From contig CALANW010000164.1 of NCBI GenBank assembly GCA_937926145.1, positions 41,511 through 105,510 of the forward strand: a stretch of 64,000 nt of DNA, given 5' to 3'. This document shows, one piece after another, positions 43,338 to 53,121 of this stretch (position 1 is its first letter; each line of letters begins with the position of its first letter). The notes under the pieces are model-generated. The model worked only from the letters and a program-made list of their open reading frames with translations. It ran no database searches and was not told the origin of the DNA. The stretch comes from an uncultured Ruminococcus sp. Lineage in GTDB: Bacteria > Bacillota > Clostridia > Oscillospirales > Ruminococcaceae. The translations under genes were made by a program, and so were the position numbers.

Positions 43338-43454
43338 TGAATTTTGACCTCCGAAATATTTTTCTGCCGTTGGAATGAACGCGCAGCCGCTCCCTTTCGG
43401 CTGCGCATATCCTTTTGGCGATTATTGCCCTTATTTGGGCGCATACTGTTTTAT

Positions 43455-43483
43455 ATGATACTATTTATTCGCGGTTATGTCAA
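43455..43483 (-). promoter_or_regulatory. Promoter of NSS transporter 1
   Basis: On the minus strand TTGACA (43478-43483), a 17-nt spacer and TATCAT (43455-43460). The transporter is therefore transcribed separately from the giant gene upstream. Confidence 0.8.
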
Positions 43484-43540
43484 GCAAACGGCGCAAAATT
43501 CGGCTTTTTTCCGATAAAACAGAGCCTTATTTATGCAAAA

Positions 43541-43574
43541 GAACCGAGCAGTCCGAAAATGAACTGCTCGGTTC
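43541..43574 (-). terminator. Terminator of the 1980-residue protein gene
   Basis: GAACCGAGCAGT pairs perfectly with ACTGCTCGGTTC around 10 nt; TTTTGC follows on the minus strand. The stem is nearly the same as that after the 3600-residue protein gene. Confidence 0.9.
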
Positions 43575-43600
43575 AATGTTATTTTGCGATATATGGGGAT

Positions 43601-46600
43601 TTACGGGGTAGTAGCGGTTATAGGTTCACCGTTAAGTGTACCGTTTATGACAGATGCGTATGAATCTACATATACTCTGTAAACCGGTGAACCGTTCTTG
43701 TCTTTGGGAGAAGTAAATTTAAGTGCCTTTTGACCTTCCTTTTGGATAGTCAAATCTCCGCCAAATCTAAGATCACAGGTAAGAGCGATATCGCTTGATA
43801 CTGTAATAGTTACCACAGTTCCCAGACCTGTTGAAATGTTTATAATATCGCACTTGCCCTTTGCGGGGAGTGTAAGCCTCGGAATGTTGTATTCTCCTGC
43901 ATTTAGATCAAAAATGTAATATCCCTTTGCGTCATTCAGTCTTGTAATATCGGTAATTGCGCTTGCGATAGAATCATAAGAACGGATGATATTGCTGTTG
44001 TATTCACGAACCGCAATATAATTGGTCGATGATCTGTCAGCTGCAACGAGCTTATTGCCCGAGCGAACTGCCGCAAGAACTTTTCCGTCATTGATGATAA
44101 TTGAATTATTAATGTAGTCGCCCTTGATAGTTGCGATCTGGTCGCCTGCCTTAACTCCGTCGAGTTTCAGTGCGATTTTTCCTGTGATGTTGTTAAAGAT
44201 AACATTTCTTGCGATGGAAAGAGGATAGCTGAGCGAACCGCCGTCATCATAAGCATATACAGCTGTGAATCCCGACTTACTGCTCAGAGTTACTTCATCA
44301 GCAACGTGGAAGATGTTTACATTGATCTTTCCGCTTACAGTCATTGGGTCATTGATCTGAACAGAACCCTTGCCGTTGATGTTGGCAAACTGGCTTACCT
44401 TGCCATTGTAGGAGATATGTACATTTTCAGCGTTGAGAGAATAGGTGCCAAGATTTACGCTCATAGCAACAGGATTTCCGGACCTATCTACCTTGTTCAA
44501 GATGATATTTTCGAGTGAAAGATTGCCTGTGAGGTTAAGATCTCTGGTTGTGGTAAGCGTTATAGGAGCAGAACCGCTGCTTTCTCCAACATAGCTGATC
44601 CCTGCGTAGGTATTTGCCTTTGGAAGAACGAAGGTATTGTCCTTGGTCACTTTAACTTCATATACGAAGGAGGTGTCCTTTATTCTTGAAATGTCGTTCA
44701 CTGCACTTGCAAGTGAATCATAAGCTCTTTTGATAGAAGAATAGTCATTGTTGGAAGCCGTAATTGTCACAACATTTTCTTCCTTGACAGCCTTAAGGTC
44801 ATTGCCCGAACGGACAACTTTGAGGTCGCTGTCGCTGATAACTATTGCATCCTCGGTGTAGTCGTCTGTGACAGAAGCAACGATCGTGTTTTCTGCAAGT
44901 TCGGCAGTCTTTTCACCGTCCTTGACAGTGAGCATAAGCTCGCCTGTGATGTTGGTGAACTTAACGTTCTTAGCGATGGACTTGTCATAAATAAGCTTGC
45001 CGTTCAAGGACTCAATGCTGCCTGCAAATGATGCCTTTGAACCAAGCGTTACATTGCTGCCATTGGTGAGGACGAGCGTTGTGCCGCTTACCTTGCCTGA
45101 AATTTCAGTATCGGAGTTGATGAATAACTGACCTGCGCCGCTGATATTTGCAAATCGGTTTACGATCCTTGATAATTCGCCATCCCTTACGCCCTTTGCA
45201 GAAACAGAGCCGTTAACTGTCAGTGAGTATTTGCCAACATTTACGCCGAGAGCAACAACATCTTCACCCTTGACCTTGTTGAGAACGACAGATTTGTCCA
45301 GAATGAGATCACCTGTGAGTGTGAGGTCGCCTGTCATAGCGATATTGACCAGGTTATCCTCATCTGCGCTCTTGTAGGTAAGTGTATCATACTTGCCTGC
45401 TGACGGAAGCGGAAGCTTTGCAACAGCCTTGGGGAACATATCAGTTGTCAGATAGATAACAACATTGTCTTCCTTGCTGCCCGAAGCGTTGATGTCAGCG
45501 ATAGCTTCATTAAGGTTCTTGTAGTGGGCTGTCTTGCCGTTTACTTCAACGGTAACAAGACCTGCTGTTGCCTTTGGCTTTGCGATAAGGTTCTTGCCGC
45601 TCTTGATGATATAGTAGCTGTCTGCCTCTGTGAGATTGTCATTCGAGGGGACGAGCTGGTCTGCGTATGGACCTGCGATAGTACCGAGGATAAGATCCTC
45701 AGTGATCTCTGCTGTCAAGCCGGTTTCAGGGTCAACAAGAACAAAGCGGATCTTTTCGGAGCCGTTGTCAATACCGTTCTTGCCGATAACAAAAGCATTT
45801 TTGCCCTTAGCCTGCTGTTTAACAACGAGTACGGCATTTCCGTATCCATATATTCCGCCTGCATTGATGATACCGCCTACGGAGAGAGAGCTGCGGCCAT
45901 TCATTACAAGCAGTGTTTTTGCGGTAAGGTTGCCCGTAATATTTACAGTGGTCTTCGGAGCAGTCTTTCCGTCCCATGCTGCTCCCATAGCTGATAAAGT
46001 TGCAGTTTCATCGGCACGAACAACTACTACATTTGCAGTCAGCGTACCGACGATAACATTTTGGAGTGTAACAATTGTGCTTGAAGTTACGCTCTTGATA
46101 TTTGCGTCTACATCCCCAAGGTAAAGAGTATTCCTGCCTGCTGCAATTGTGAATTCAACTGACCGAAGCTCATTATTTACCTTTTTCCGTGAGTCAAGCT
46201 TGATGTTCCCGAATGTTGTAGGACCTGTGAGAGTGATATTTCCCGTAAAGCTGAGAGTCTTGGCTGCTTCACCATTCTTGCTTGTGAAAGTAATGTCACT
46301 GTATGTATTGGCTGCAGGCATCTTGAAAGCGCCGTTTATATCGTAATCGTCAAGAAGAATTATGGTATAACTATAGTCTTTATGACCTGCCTTTGCATTT
46401 GCAGCGATAGTGCTGAGGACATCGCTCCACTGTGCATAAGCAGCTTCACCAAAATCGGGGTGGAACCAAGTTGTGACCTGGATCTTTTCTGCAAGCAGCT
46501 TGATATCCGAGCCTACTCTTGCGAGAGTGTAGCTGACATCGCCCTCAGGCATACTGTCTTCATATACGCTGACATTTGCAGGGCTTGCTGTCTTTGCAGT

Positions 46601-49543
46601 GAGAACGGTCTGTTCTGCGGAGAATGATACATTGTTATTTTCATCACGCCGGTAAATATAAAGCTTGCTTGCGCTGTTTGCTGCCGTGATATTGCCTGTT
46701 ACTGTAACGGGCTTGAAATTATCCGTGCTGTAGCATATAAATGCCCTTTTTCCGGCAATTTCAATGTTTGTGAATGTCACGGAGTTGTTCTTGACAACTA
46801 CAGTAGCGTCTTCATTTAACTTAAGTGTTGTTGCCTTGACTGTACCCAGCAGTTCAGCTTCAGAGCCCTTTTCGACCACGATCGTACCAAAGCCGCTGAT
46901 GTCGGCTTTTATGGTGTTGTCTAAACCTTCCATGAATATAAGAACAGATTTTGTGCCGCCCTTTAAGGTTTTGAGTGTATCGGACTGAAAGTCGCTCAGG
47001 TAGAGGTTCTTGCTTGCTGTGATAGTGAAGTTCTTCGCTGTAGATTCGATGTTGATATTGCCGAATGTTGTATCGATAGGAAGTGTAACGGAAGCAGCAT
47101 CTGTTGTGATGGTCTTTCCGCTTGTGCTGTAAACAGCTATGCTCTTAGACTTTGCAGCTGTCGGGAATGTGAGCCTTGCGACCTCAACATCGTTGTTAAG
47201 AAATACAACGTAGTCGGTGTTCTTGTTGTTCATTGCTTTGAGAACATCAGACCATTCATCGGCTGCGACAGTCATTGGCGTGTCGCCGTCAACATAGGAA
47301 ACAGTATAGTTCGATTCGATCCTTTCATCTACGCTGAGTGTTACATAGAGCGGTTTATCTTCGATGCCCGTATTGTAGATATAGCCAACGTTTTCAGTAT
47401 TTTCATCGAATGTAAGAATATTTCCGCTGCGGGTCACACCATCATCATCTGCATTAAGGGTCATTTTTGAAATATCAAATCCGTAGTCGTCTAATTTGGT
47501 AAGGTTAAATGTGTTGTTGATAAGGGTGATATCATATACCTGGTTGGCTGCATAGAATGTGGTAAGGTTGTCAAGCCCGGTGAGATCGATAGCAGCGATA
47601 GAATTATAGCTGATTTCCAATGATCCAAGATTTGTGTTTTTGGAAACATCAAGCTTTTTAAGACCACAGCTGGTAGCCGAAAATTCAACGAGATCACGGC
47701 AGTTTGAGATATCAATGCCGCTTTCAAACTTATTGTTGCTGATATCAAGTTCTTTGAGCTTTGTGTTTTTGCTTAGATCAAGACCCTTGATCTTTGAATT
47801 GGATACTGTAAGCTTCTCGAGATCCTTGAATTTTTCTGTGCTGATCTCTTTTATGGAGGTGTTGAAAATAGATATTTCCTTTATTCCGTCGGGAAGAACT
47901 GCATTTGCAAGATTTATGCAGTTGCCTGCATACAAACATTCGAGCTTTGAGCAGTTGGAAACATCAATTGTTTTTAACGCGCTGTTTCCGCAGATGTTAA
48001 GATATTTAAGGTTGGAAAGATAACCAATGCCCGTTAGATCATCGATATTATGGTATTTTTCCTCGTCAAAGTTAATGAAACTGAGCTTTTCGAGTTCAAA
48101 ATAAGTCAGTTTGCCATCATTGTTCTTGTCGCAGTTCTCTGAAATGTACTCGCGGAAAGTCCGATTCGGGAAGTTATCTTCATTGAGTTCAATATCCGCA
48201 GGAGTGTTTGGGTCAGCTTCAAGGCTCGTTACCTTTGTTACGCAGACATTTTCGCCGCCGATAGCCAATGTTCCGTTATTCAGTTCGTCTGCTGCCGCCT
48301 GTGTGAGTGTAACGGTTATCTTAGAGGAATCCTTATCCAGTGTGATAACGCCTTCCTCGTCTGCGTCTTCGTGCAGAACGGGGATATTGTTTCGGTCGCT
48401 TGCACCTGATGTGCTGACAAACTTTATTGAAGATGCTGCTGCATCGCTGTCAGTGTCGGCAGATGTTTCGGGAGTATATTCAATAATAAGACGGCTGTAT
48501 TTCTCAGCTAAACCAAAGCGTGGGAGCTTGATAAGGTAGCTTTGGCTGTCAAGGGACTCTTCGCCGCTCCAAAGCTCTGAGTTTATTGAATCGAAGGATA
48601 TTCTCTGGGACTTACATTCGATCTTTGACCATTCTGCGGTAACAGAACCGTTGTCGATAAAGTCCTTGAAATCGGAGAATGTTATTTCGGAGGGGCTAAA
48701 TTCGAGATTGCCGTTGAAGCGGTCGTCGGCACATTCTACTGTCCATGTATACTTTCCGCCGTTGGAAAGTATCTCGTTCTGCGTGTCCGAAACAGTGTGC
48801 TCAGGCACGGAGATAGTAACATCGATAACGTTAATGTGATTGCCTTTAATGATAAAGCCGCTTTCGGCAACAGCTTTTGCTGTGCTTTCGTCCAGTGTTG
48901 CTTCAAAAGTTGTTTGAGTCGGATCGAAAACTGTGCCGCCTGCGATAGATTCGCCGTCTGTGTTTGTGATATCAAGTGCAGGGGAAAGTTCAGCCTCAGA
49001 ACCTACGGAAATATCAGCAATGGCGTATGTCACAATGATCCTGCTGTCCTTTATAGCCTTTGGATAAGCGCTGATCTTTATAGGCGAAGAATTGGAGAGA
49101 AGATCTCCGTTTGAAACGGATTCTTCCGAAGCTGCGACTGATTCGCTGACATTTTTGCTCAGACTGAGAGTGAGGTCATAGACGGTGAAATCAAACTTAT
49201 CGCCTGCCTGATAATAGCCGTCATCAATATCGCAGGAAAAATAGAATCCTACATTCTTTGCTTCATCGGGAGTTGGACCTTCATTGACAACGTGTGTCGA
49301 GCTGTTGAATGTTGCTTTTCCGACTGACGGGGCAACGGGGGAAATGCCGTCCCACGCTTCATTTTCCTTGTCCGTTGTTCCGGTAGTCGAGAAACTGCCG
49401 AGAGTTACCTTGTATTGGTCGGTGAACCCCGGGACTTCCTTGTAATTGTATTCGGTCGCGCTGACGCTTATCGGTACGACAGCAGTTTGAGTGACAGCTA
49501 TCGAAGCGGCGCATACGCCCGATACAAATCGTTTTAATTGCAT
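43601..49543 (-). CDS. Giant secreted EF-hand/LRR/repeat-module protein (1980 aa)
   Basis: An extracellular protein of unknown function. Signal peptide: residues 1 to about 29 (ISVSATEYN). An N-terminal beta-rich region (30-440) follows. An EF-hand-like Ca2+ loop (DKNNDGKLTYFE, about 480) leads into leucine-rich repeats (LKYLNICGN, LECLYAGN, LKELDISNN; about 495-690). About four and a half body modules (about 730-1980) each have a W-S-D-V or equivalent helix start, an (L/F)-x-x-P-x-A-x-T-Y turn, a LTGNLxLxN beta-turn and a closing RSGNDLKAV-like unit. They look like stacked beta-solenoid blocks. No LPXTG, SLH, dockerin or C-terminal helix is found; it ends GEPITATTP. GGAAGG precedes the ATG. 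It is paralogous to the 53118-63920 gene. Confidence 0.85.
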   Translation of the reverse strand: MQLKRFVSGVCAASIAVTQTAVVPISVSATEYNYKEVPGFTDQYKVTLGSFSTTGTTDKENEAWDGISPVAPSVGKATFNSSTHVVNEGPTPDEAKNVGFYFSCDIDDGYYQAGDKFDFTVYDLTLSLSKNVSESVAASEESVSNGDLLSNSSPIKISAYPKAIKDSRIIVTYAIADISVGSEAELSPALDITNTDGESIAGGTVFDPTQTTFEATLDESTAKAVAESGFIIKGNHINVIDVTISVPEHTVSDTQNEILSNGGKYTWTVECADDRFNGNLEFSPSEITFSDFKDFIDNGSVTAEWSKIECKSQRISFDSINSELWSGEESLDSQSYLIKLPRFGLAEKYSRLIIEYTPETSADTDSDAAASSIKFVSTSGASDRNNIPVLHEDADEEGVITLDKDSSKITVTLTQAAADELNNGTLAIGGENVCVTKVTSLEADPNTPADIELNEDNFPNRTFREYISENCDKNNDGKLTYFELEKLSFINFDEEKYHNIDDLTGIGYLSNLKYLNICGNSALKTIDVSNCSKLECLYAGNCINLANAVLPDGIKEISIFNTSIKEISTEKFKDLEKLTVSNSKIKGLDLSKNTKLKELDISNNKFESGIDISNCRDLVEFSATSCGLKKLDVSKNTNLGSLEISYNSIAAIDLTGLDNLTTFYAANQVYDITLINNTFNLTKLDDYGFDISKMTLNADDDGVTRSGNILTFDENTENVGYIYNTGIEDKPLYVTLSVDERIESNYTVSYVDGDTPMTVAADEWSDVLKAMNNKNTDYVVFLNNDVEVARLTFPTAAKSKSIAVYSTSGKTITTDAASVTLPIDTTFGNINIESTAKNFTITASKNLYLSDFQSDTLKTLKGGTKSVLIFMEGLDNTIKADISGFGTIVVEKGSEAELLGTVKATTLKLNEDATVVVKNNSVTFTNIEIAGKRAFICYSTDNFKPVTVTGNITAANSASKLYIYRRDENNNVSFSAEQTVLTAKTASPANVSVYEDSMPEGDVSYTLARVGSDIKLLAEKIQVTTWFHPDFGEAAYAQWSDVLSTIAANAKAGHKDYSYTIILLDDYDINGAFKMPAANTYSDITFTSKNGEAAKTLSFTGNITLTGPTTFGNIKLDSRKKVNNELRSVEFTIAAGRNTLYLGDVDANIKSVTSSTIVTLQNVIVGTLTANVVVVRADETATLSAMGAAWDGKTAPKTTVNITGNLTAKTLLVMNGRSSLSVGGIINAGGIYGYGNAVLVVKQQAKGKNAFVIGKNGIDNGSEKIRFVLVDPETGLTAEITEDLILGTIAGPYADQLVPSNDNLTEADSYYIIKSGKNLIAKPKATAGLVTVEVNGKTAHYKNLNEAIADINASGSKEDNVVIYLTTDMFPKAVAKLPLPSAGKYDTLTYKSADEDNLVNIAMTGDLTLTGDLILDKSVVLNKVKGEDVVALGVNVGKYSLTVNGSVSAKGVRDGELSRIVNRFANISGAGQLFINSDTEISGKVSGTTLVLTNGSNVTLGSKASFAGSIESLNGKLIYDKSIAKNVKFTNITGELMLTVKDGEKTAELAENTIVASVTDDYTEDAIVISDSDLKVVRSGNDLKAVKEENVVTITASNNDYSSIKRAYDSLASAVNDISRIKDTSFVYEVKVTKDNTFVLPKANTYAGISYVGESSGSAPITLTTTRDLNLTGNLSLENIILNKVDRSGNPVAMSVNLGTYSLNAENVHISYNGKVSQFANINGKGSVQINDPMTVSGKINVNIFHVADEVTLSSKSGFTAVYAYDDGGSLSYPLSIARNVIFNNITGKIALKLDGVKAGDQIATIKGDYINNSIIINDGKVLAAVRSGNKLVAADRSSTNYIAVREYNSNIIRSYDSIASAITDITRLNDAKGYYIFDLNAGEYNIPRLTLPAKGKCDIINISTGLGTVVTITVSSDIALTCDLRFGGDLTIQKEGQKALKFTSPKDKNGSPVYRVYVDSYASVINGTLNGEPITATTP

Positions 49544-49847
49544 ACGATCATCCTTCCATAATAAAAAATTGCCTGTGCAAAGCTTTTTGCGTGTGTATTC
49601 GGCAAAAAGTGTAACTGCTTATGTTACAAAACAGTTAATATTATTTTATATTAAAGTTGCCGAATATTTAAACTTTTTGCACTCATTTACACAATAAATT
49701 ATATCATTATTCTCTTTGGGATTCAATTCACATTTAATATGAATGTAAAAGCAAATATTTGTACTTTTTGTGAATTTTACAGTATAAAAATATGTTCTCG
49801 TTGCACAATTGTGCTGATTTGAGCAGTAAAGTTTTGTCGAAGCGTGG
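49544..49847. promoter_or_regulatory. Divergent AT-rich control region
   Basis: No gene. On the leftward side are AT-rich -10-like stretches (ATATAAAATAATATT) and an inverted repeat GTAAC-N7-GTTAC near 49611-49629 that could be an operator for the giant gene. The two blocks GCCGAAT and ATTCGGC also occur in inverted orientation. I cannot fix the leftward promoter. Confidence 0.4.
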
Positions 49848-49876
49848 TTGACAAAATTCGGCTTTTGCTATACTAT
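49848..49876 (+). promoter_or_regulatory. Promoter of the 339-residue membrane protein gene
   Basis: TTGACA (49848-49853), a 17-nt spacer and TACTAT (49871-49876). Confidence 0.7.
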
Positions 49877-49930
49877 TATATATAACGCGATTTTGGATAA
49901 AGTTTTGCACAATGGGAAACAGGGGGAGTT

Positions 49931-50950
49931 ATGGAGGAAAAAACGGTTCACAAAAGCGAATGGGGAAGGCTTTTAGGTTTCGGCGCTGTCTGCGGAGCGG
50001 TGGTGTGCGCGGCAGTTTATGCGGTTTTGTATTTCGGCGGGATTTTTATCGGCGGTTTTGCTTGGATAAGCCTGCATAAAACAGCGGTGAGCATCGGTGC
50101 AGGTGTTTTTGCGGCGGTGCTGTCGGTCTTGCTTCGCCGAACATCGGTAGAGATAGGCGCTGAATACATAACTGTAAAAAGGGCAGGAGTGAACCTACGC
50201 TGTTCGGCATCGGAAAGCATCGAGCCAAAGTCGGAAATAAGCTCATCAACGGTCGAAATGCTGAAAATAACTTCGTATAAATGCGGTTTGAAACTGAACG
50301 GTCGGTATGTGCGGCTTTACGGCTTCGGAGAAAAAGCTTTTGAGCGCATCGCAGACGATATCCGCTGTATGCAGGCGGAAAACATACCGCTCGAAGAAAA
50401 AGTATCGGCGGAAACGCAGTCGCTTTATGAACCGATAGTCCTGCTCTCGGCGGACAGTTCGGACGGCGAATACTTTGTTGCGCGTGAAAAGATAATTCAC
50501 GAGGAAAAGAAGCTTATCGGCAAAATTGCCGCTATAAGCATTGCAATTGCGGCGGTGCTTGTTTTTATCGGCTTGGACGGAGTTGGTTTCAAGGAGATGA
50601 TTGCGCTTATCATAGCCGCTTGTATGGCGATATCCTGCCCGTTCCTGCTTATAGGCTGCTTCAAAAAGGCGAAGCTTTTTCCCGAAAAGATAGAGATAAG
50701 CGGTGAGCATCTTTACATCGGTGAGGAACATTTCACGCTCACGGGGATAGACTGTGCAGTGCTGACTTCGCCGAGGAAAAAGAGCGATTCGATATATCCC
50801 GTTCAGTATTACCTGAAAATCAAGGACGGCGGAAAGGTACATAAATACTGGCTCGGTTCGTCGCTTTTATGCGAGAACTATTACGGTGATCTCTGCAAAG
50901 CGATGAGCAAGGCTTTTGCGATGTTTCCGAAAAAACTGGTTATTAAATAA
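49931..50950 (+). CDS. Hypothetical membrane protein
   Basis: A 339-residue protein with two helical pairs (about residues 14-35 with 45-63, and 198-214 with 224-243). Each is followed by a soluble stretch that looks like a PH-like or bacterial-PH beta domain (IGAEYITVKRAGVNLRCS; ISGEHLYIGEEHFTLTGID). The two halves may be an internal duplication: helix pair plus beta domain, twice. I do not recognise a named family. It interrupts the two giant/transporter pairs and points the other way. AGGGGGAG precedes the ATG. Confidence 0.65.
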   Translation: MEEKTVHKSEWGRLLGFGAVCGAVVCAAVYAVLYFGGIFIGGFAWISLHKTAVSIGAGVFAAVLSVLLRRTSVEIGAEYITVKRAGVNLRCSASESIEPKSEISSSTVEMLKITSYKCGLKLNGRYVRLYGFGEKAFERIADDIRCMQAENIPLEEKVSAETQSLYEPIVLLSADSSDGEYFVAREKIIHEEKKLIGKIAAISIAIAAVLVFIGLDGVGFKEMIALIIAACMAISCPFLLIGCFKKAKLFPEKIEISGEHLYIGEEHFTLTGIDCAVLTSPRKKSDSIYPVQYYLKIKDGGKVHKYWLGSSLLCENYYGDLCKAMSKAFAMFPKKLVIK

Positions 50951-51044
50951 AAAACGCTATTCATATCCTGTCGGAGATAAACGCTCGTCGCATTGCTCCT
51001 AACGTTTATCTGCCGAGGATAGTTGTTCAGAACATAAAGAATAA

Positions 51045-51272
51045 GCGCAATTCACATTTTCAGGTTTACGAAACTAATTTCTCATATTTCGTTTTACCTT
51101 TTTGGTGTGAATTGCGCTTTTTAGCTGTTGATAATTATGCTGTGGCAATTGACATTATACTGTTAGTTTAGGAGATTTCGCTCTCTGCGGAGAGCGTCAA
51201 GGTGGCGCTGCCCCCTTGACCCCTGCCACCCTTTAAACAAAGCGAAATTCTTTCAGAATTAACGTAAACTTT
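51045..51272 (-). repeat. GGCGCAATTCACA repeat element, copy D
   Basis: Inverted relative to copy A, with which it shares the CGCTCTC/GAGAGCG hairpin type and the GTAAACTTT end. It lies between the convergent 339-residue protein and NSS transporter 2 genes. A separate hairpin, GATAAACG/CGTTTATC, lies at 50976-51010 just before it. Confidence 0.85.
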
Positions 51273-51276
51273 GACT

Positions 51277-52647
51277 TTACATCGATATCAACCCGAAAGC
51301 GTTCGCTACCGAGCTTACAAGGATTATTGCCGCAAAGATAGGGCAGAGGTACTTTATCATAAAATTGAAGATGTGTTTGCGCTTGAATTTTCCGTTTTCG
51401 AGCGTCATTTCTTCTTCTATTTTCTCAACGCCCATTTTGCGCGAAACGAGCAGACAGGTAGCTATTGCGGCTATCGGCATCATCACCGAATTCGTAAGGA
51501 AGTCGAAGAAGTCGAGCAGCTGCATACCGAGTATCTCGACCGAGGCGAGAGGACCGTAACCCATACACGAGAGCGTTCCGAGGACGAGCATTATCAGTGT
51601 GATAACAACGGTCGATTTTTTCCTTCCCCAGCCAAGCTCGTCCTGAAAGGTCGAAACTGCGCTTTCCGTCAGCGCGATAGAGCTTGTAACTGCGGCGCAT
51701 AAAACGAGGAAGAAAAAGAGTATTCCGACGAACGAACCCATTTTGATGCTCGCAAAGACTTTGGGTATCGTGATAAACATAAGTGACGGGCCTGCTTGGA
51801 GCGAGTTTGCATCTCCGCCCGAAAATGCGAACACTGCGGGGATTATCATAAGTCCTGCCATTATTGCGATGCCTGTGTCGAAAACCTCGACATTCTCGGT
51901 CGAAGCTTCAATGGAAACGTCTTTTTTCATATACGAACCGAATGTTATCAGTATGCCCATTGCAATCGACAGCGAATAAAACATCTGACCCATTGCGGAA
52001 ACGACCGTCATCCACGAGAAGTTTGCAAAGTTCGGGATAAGGAAATACTTCACGCCCTCTGCAGCGCCGGGCAGACTTATCGAGTATATCGCAATGAACA
52101 GCGACAGCACGACAAGTATCGGCATCATAAACTTTGAAACGCGCTCAACGCCGTTGCGAACGCCGCCGAAAATGACCGCCACCGTGAAAAATGTAAACAG
52201 TACGAAGCAGATCTCGGTCGAAGCTCCGCTTGAAATAAAGCTTCCGAAATAGCCGTCCTCAGCGAGCTGTTCGCCGTGTCCCATAATGTATTCGGCGAGG
52301 TATTTAATTACCCAGCCGCCGATAACGGAATAGTACGGCACGATGAGTATAGGAATGACCGCATTTATCCAGCCGCCGAGCGAAAGCCACTTTGACTTTC
52401 CGAATGAGTGATAAGCACCGACGGGACTTTTCTGCGTCATTCGTCCGAGTGCTGTTTCGGCAGTTATCATCGTGTAGCCGAACGTCAGCGCAAGGATTAT
52501 ATACACGAGCAGGAATATACCACCGCCGTATTTCGCCGCAAGATAGGGGAAGCGCCATATATTTCCCAGACCGACCGAAGCGCCTGCCGCCGAGAGCACG
52601 AACCCGAGCTTTCCCGAAAAGGTGCTTCGATTTTTATGATGTTCCAT
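51277..52647 (-). CDS. NSS-family Na+-dependent transporter 2
   Basis: A 456-residue NSS/SNF symporter with about 11-12 helices. Helix 1 signature: GFVLSAAGASVGLGNIWRFPYLAAKYGG (in order, including the conserved GNIWRFPY). It is only distantly similar to transporter 1 although equal in length, so they are different subfamilies rather than fresh duplicates. The substrate is probably an amino acid or a related amine; it is not predictable further. GGAGAG precedes the start and the promoter is at 52683-52711. It lies downstream of the 3600-residue protein gene. Confidence 0.92.
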   Translation of the reverse strand: MEHHKNRSTFSGKLGFVLSAAGASVGLGNIWRFPYLAAKYGGGIFLLVYIILALTFGYTMITAETALGRMTQKSPVGAYHSFGKSKWLSLGGWINAVIPILIVPYYSVIGGWVIKYLAEYIMGHGEQLAEDGYFGSFISSGASTEICFVLFTFFTVAVIFGGVRNGVERVSKFMMPILVVLSLFIAIYSISLPGAAEGVKYFLIPNFANFSWMTVVSAMGQMFYSLSIAMGILITFGSYMKKDVSIEASTENVEVFDTGIAIMAGLMIIPAVFAFSGGDANSLQAGPSLMFITIPKVFASIKMGSFVGILFFFLVLCAAVTSSIALTESAVSTFQDELGWGRKKSTVVITLIMLVLGTLSCMGYGPLASVEILGMQLLDFFDFLTNSVMMPIAAIATCLLVSRKMGVEKIEEEMTLENGKFKRKHIFNFMIKYLCPIFAAIILVSSVANAFGLISM

Positions 52648-52682
52648 TTGAATTCTCTCCGTTTCAATACAATAATGTTTTT

Positions 52683-52711
52683 ATTATACCACGGCAGGAA
52701 GCATTTGTACA
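52683..52711 (-). promoter_or_regulatory. Promoter of NSS transporter 2
   Basis: On the minus strand TGTACA (52706-52711, a weak -35), a 17-nt spacer and TATAAT (52683-52688). Confidence 0.65.
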
Positions 52712-52772
52712 GCGTTTCTATAAAAATATGTTATATGGTATATAAAATTAGGTTATATCTTGTGCAAAAAAG

Positions 52773-52798
52773 CAGACATCCCATTCAAGAGATGTCTG
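52773..52798 (-). terminator. Second terminator behind the giant gene
   Basis: CAGACATC pairs with GATGTCTG, followed by a T6 run on the minus strand. It backs up the terminator at 52858-52888. Confidence 0.75.
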
Positions 52799-52857
52799 TC
52801 GATACTATTTTATTTTATTTTCGGGAGAGATGTTTTCTTTGTATGAAAGCAGCGAAA

Positions 52858-52888
52858 AACCGAGCAGTCTTTGAAAGACTGCTCGGTT
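52858..52888 (-). terminator. Terminator of the 3600-residue protein gene
   Basis: AACCGAGCAGTCTTT pairs with AAAGACTGCTCGGTT; TTTTTCGC follows on the minus strand. The core ACCGAGCAGT/ACTGCTCGGT is the same as in the terminator of the 1980-residue paralogue. Confidence 0.9.
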
Positions 52889-52911
52889 CGATAAAATTAT
52901 TTTGATCGATG

Positions 52912-53121
52912 TTAGGAAACAATTGCAGTTATAACGGCTTCATTTTCTACATCAAACTTGTAAATGGGCGAGCCGTCTGTATTCTTCGGGGAAGTGACAT
53001 TTATTGCCTTTCCGTTGGCTTTTTCAATGATCGTCCCGTCGGTCGGCTTGCCCGTTTCGGAAATGTCCTTAACGGTTTTGTCAAAGATTTCGTAACGTGC
53101 GATAGTGTCGGTGATCCTTAC
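52912..53121 (-). pseudogene. Severed C-terminal coding sequence of the giant protein
   Basis: Directly after the TAA of the 3600-residue frame, a different minus-strand frame stays open for 69 codons and ends at a TAA 24 bases before the terminator. It encodes NGKAINVTSPKNTDGSPIY and then KFDVENEAVITAIVS, clearly alike to the very C-terminus of the 1980-residue paralogue (QKALKFTSPKDKNGSPVY). It has no start codon or ribosome binding site, so it is an untranslated remnant unless ribosomal frameshifting occurs. Confidence 0.8.
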
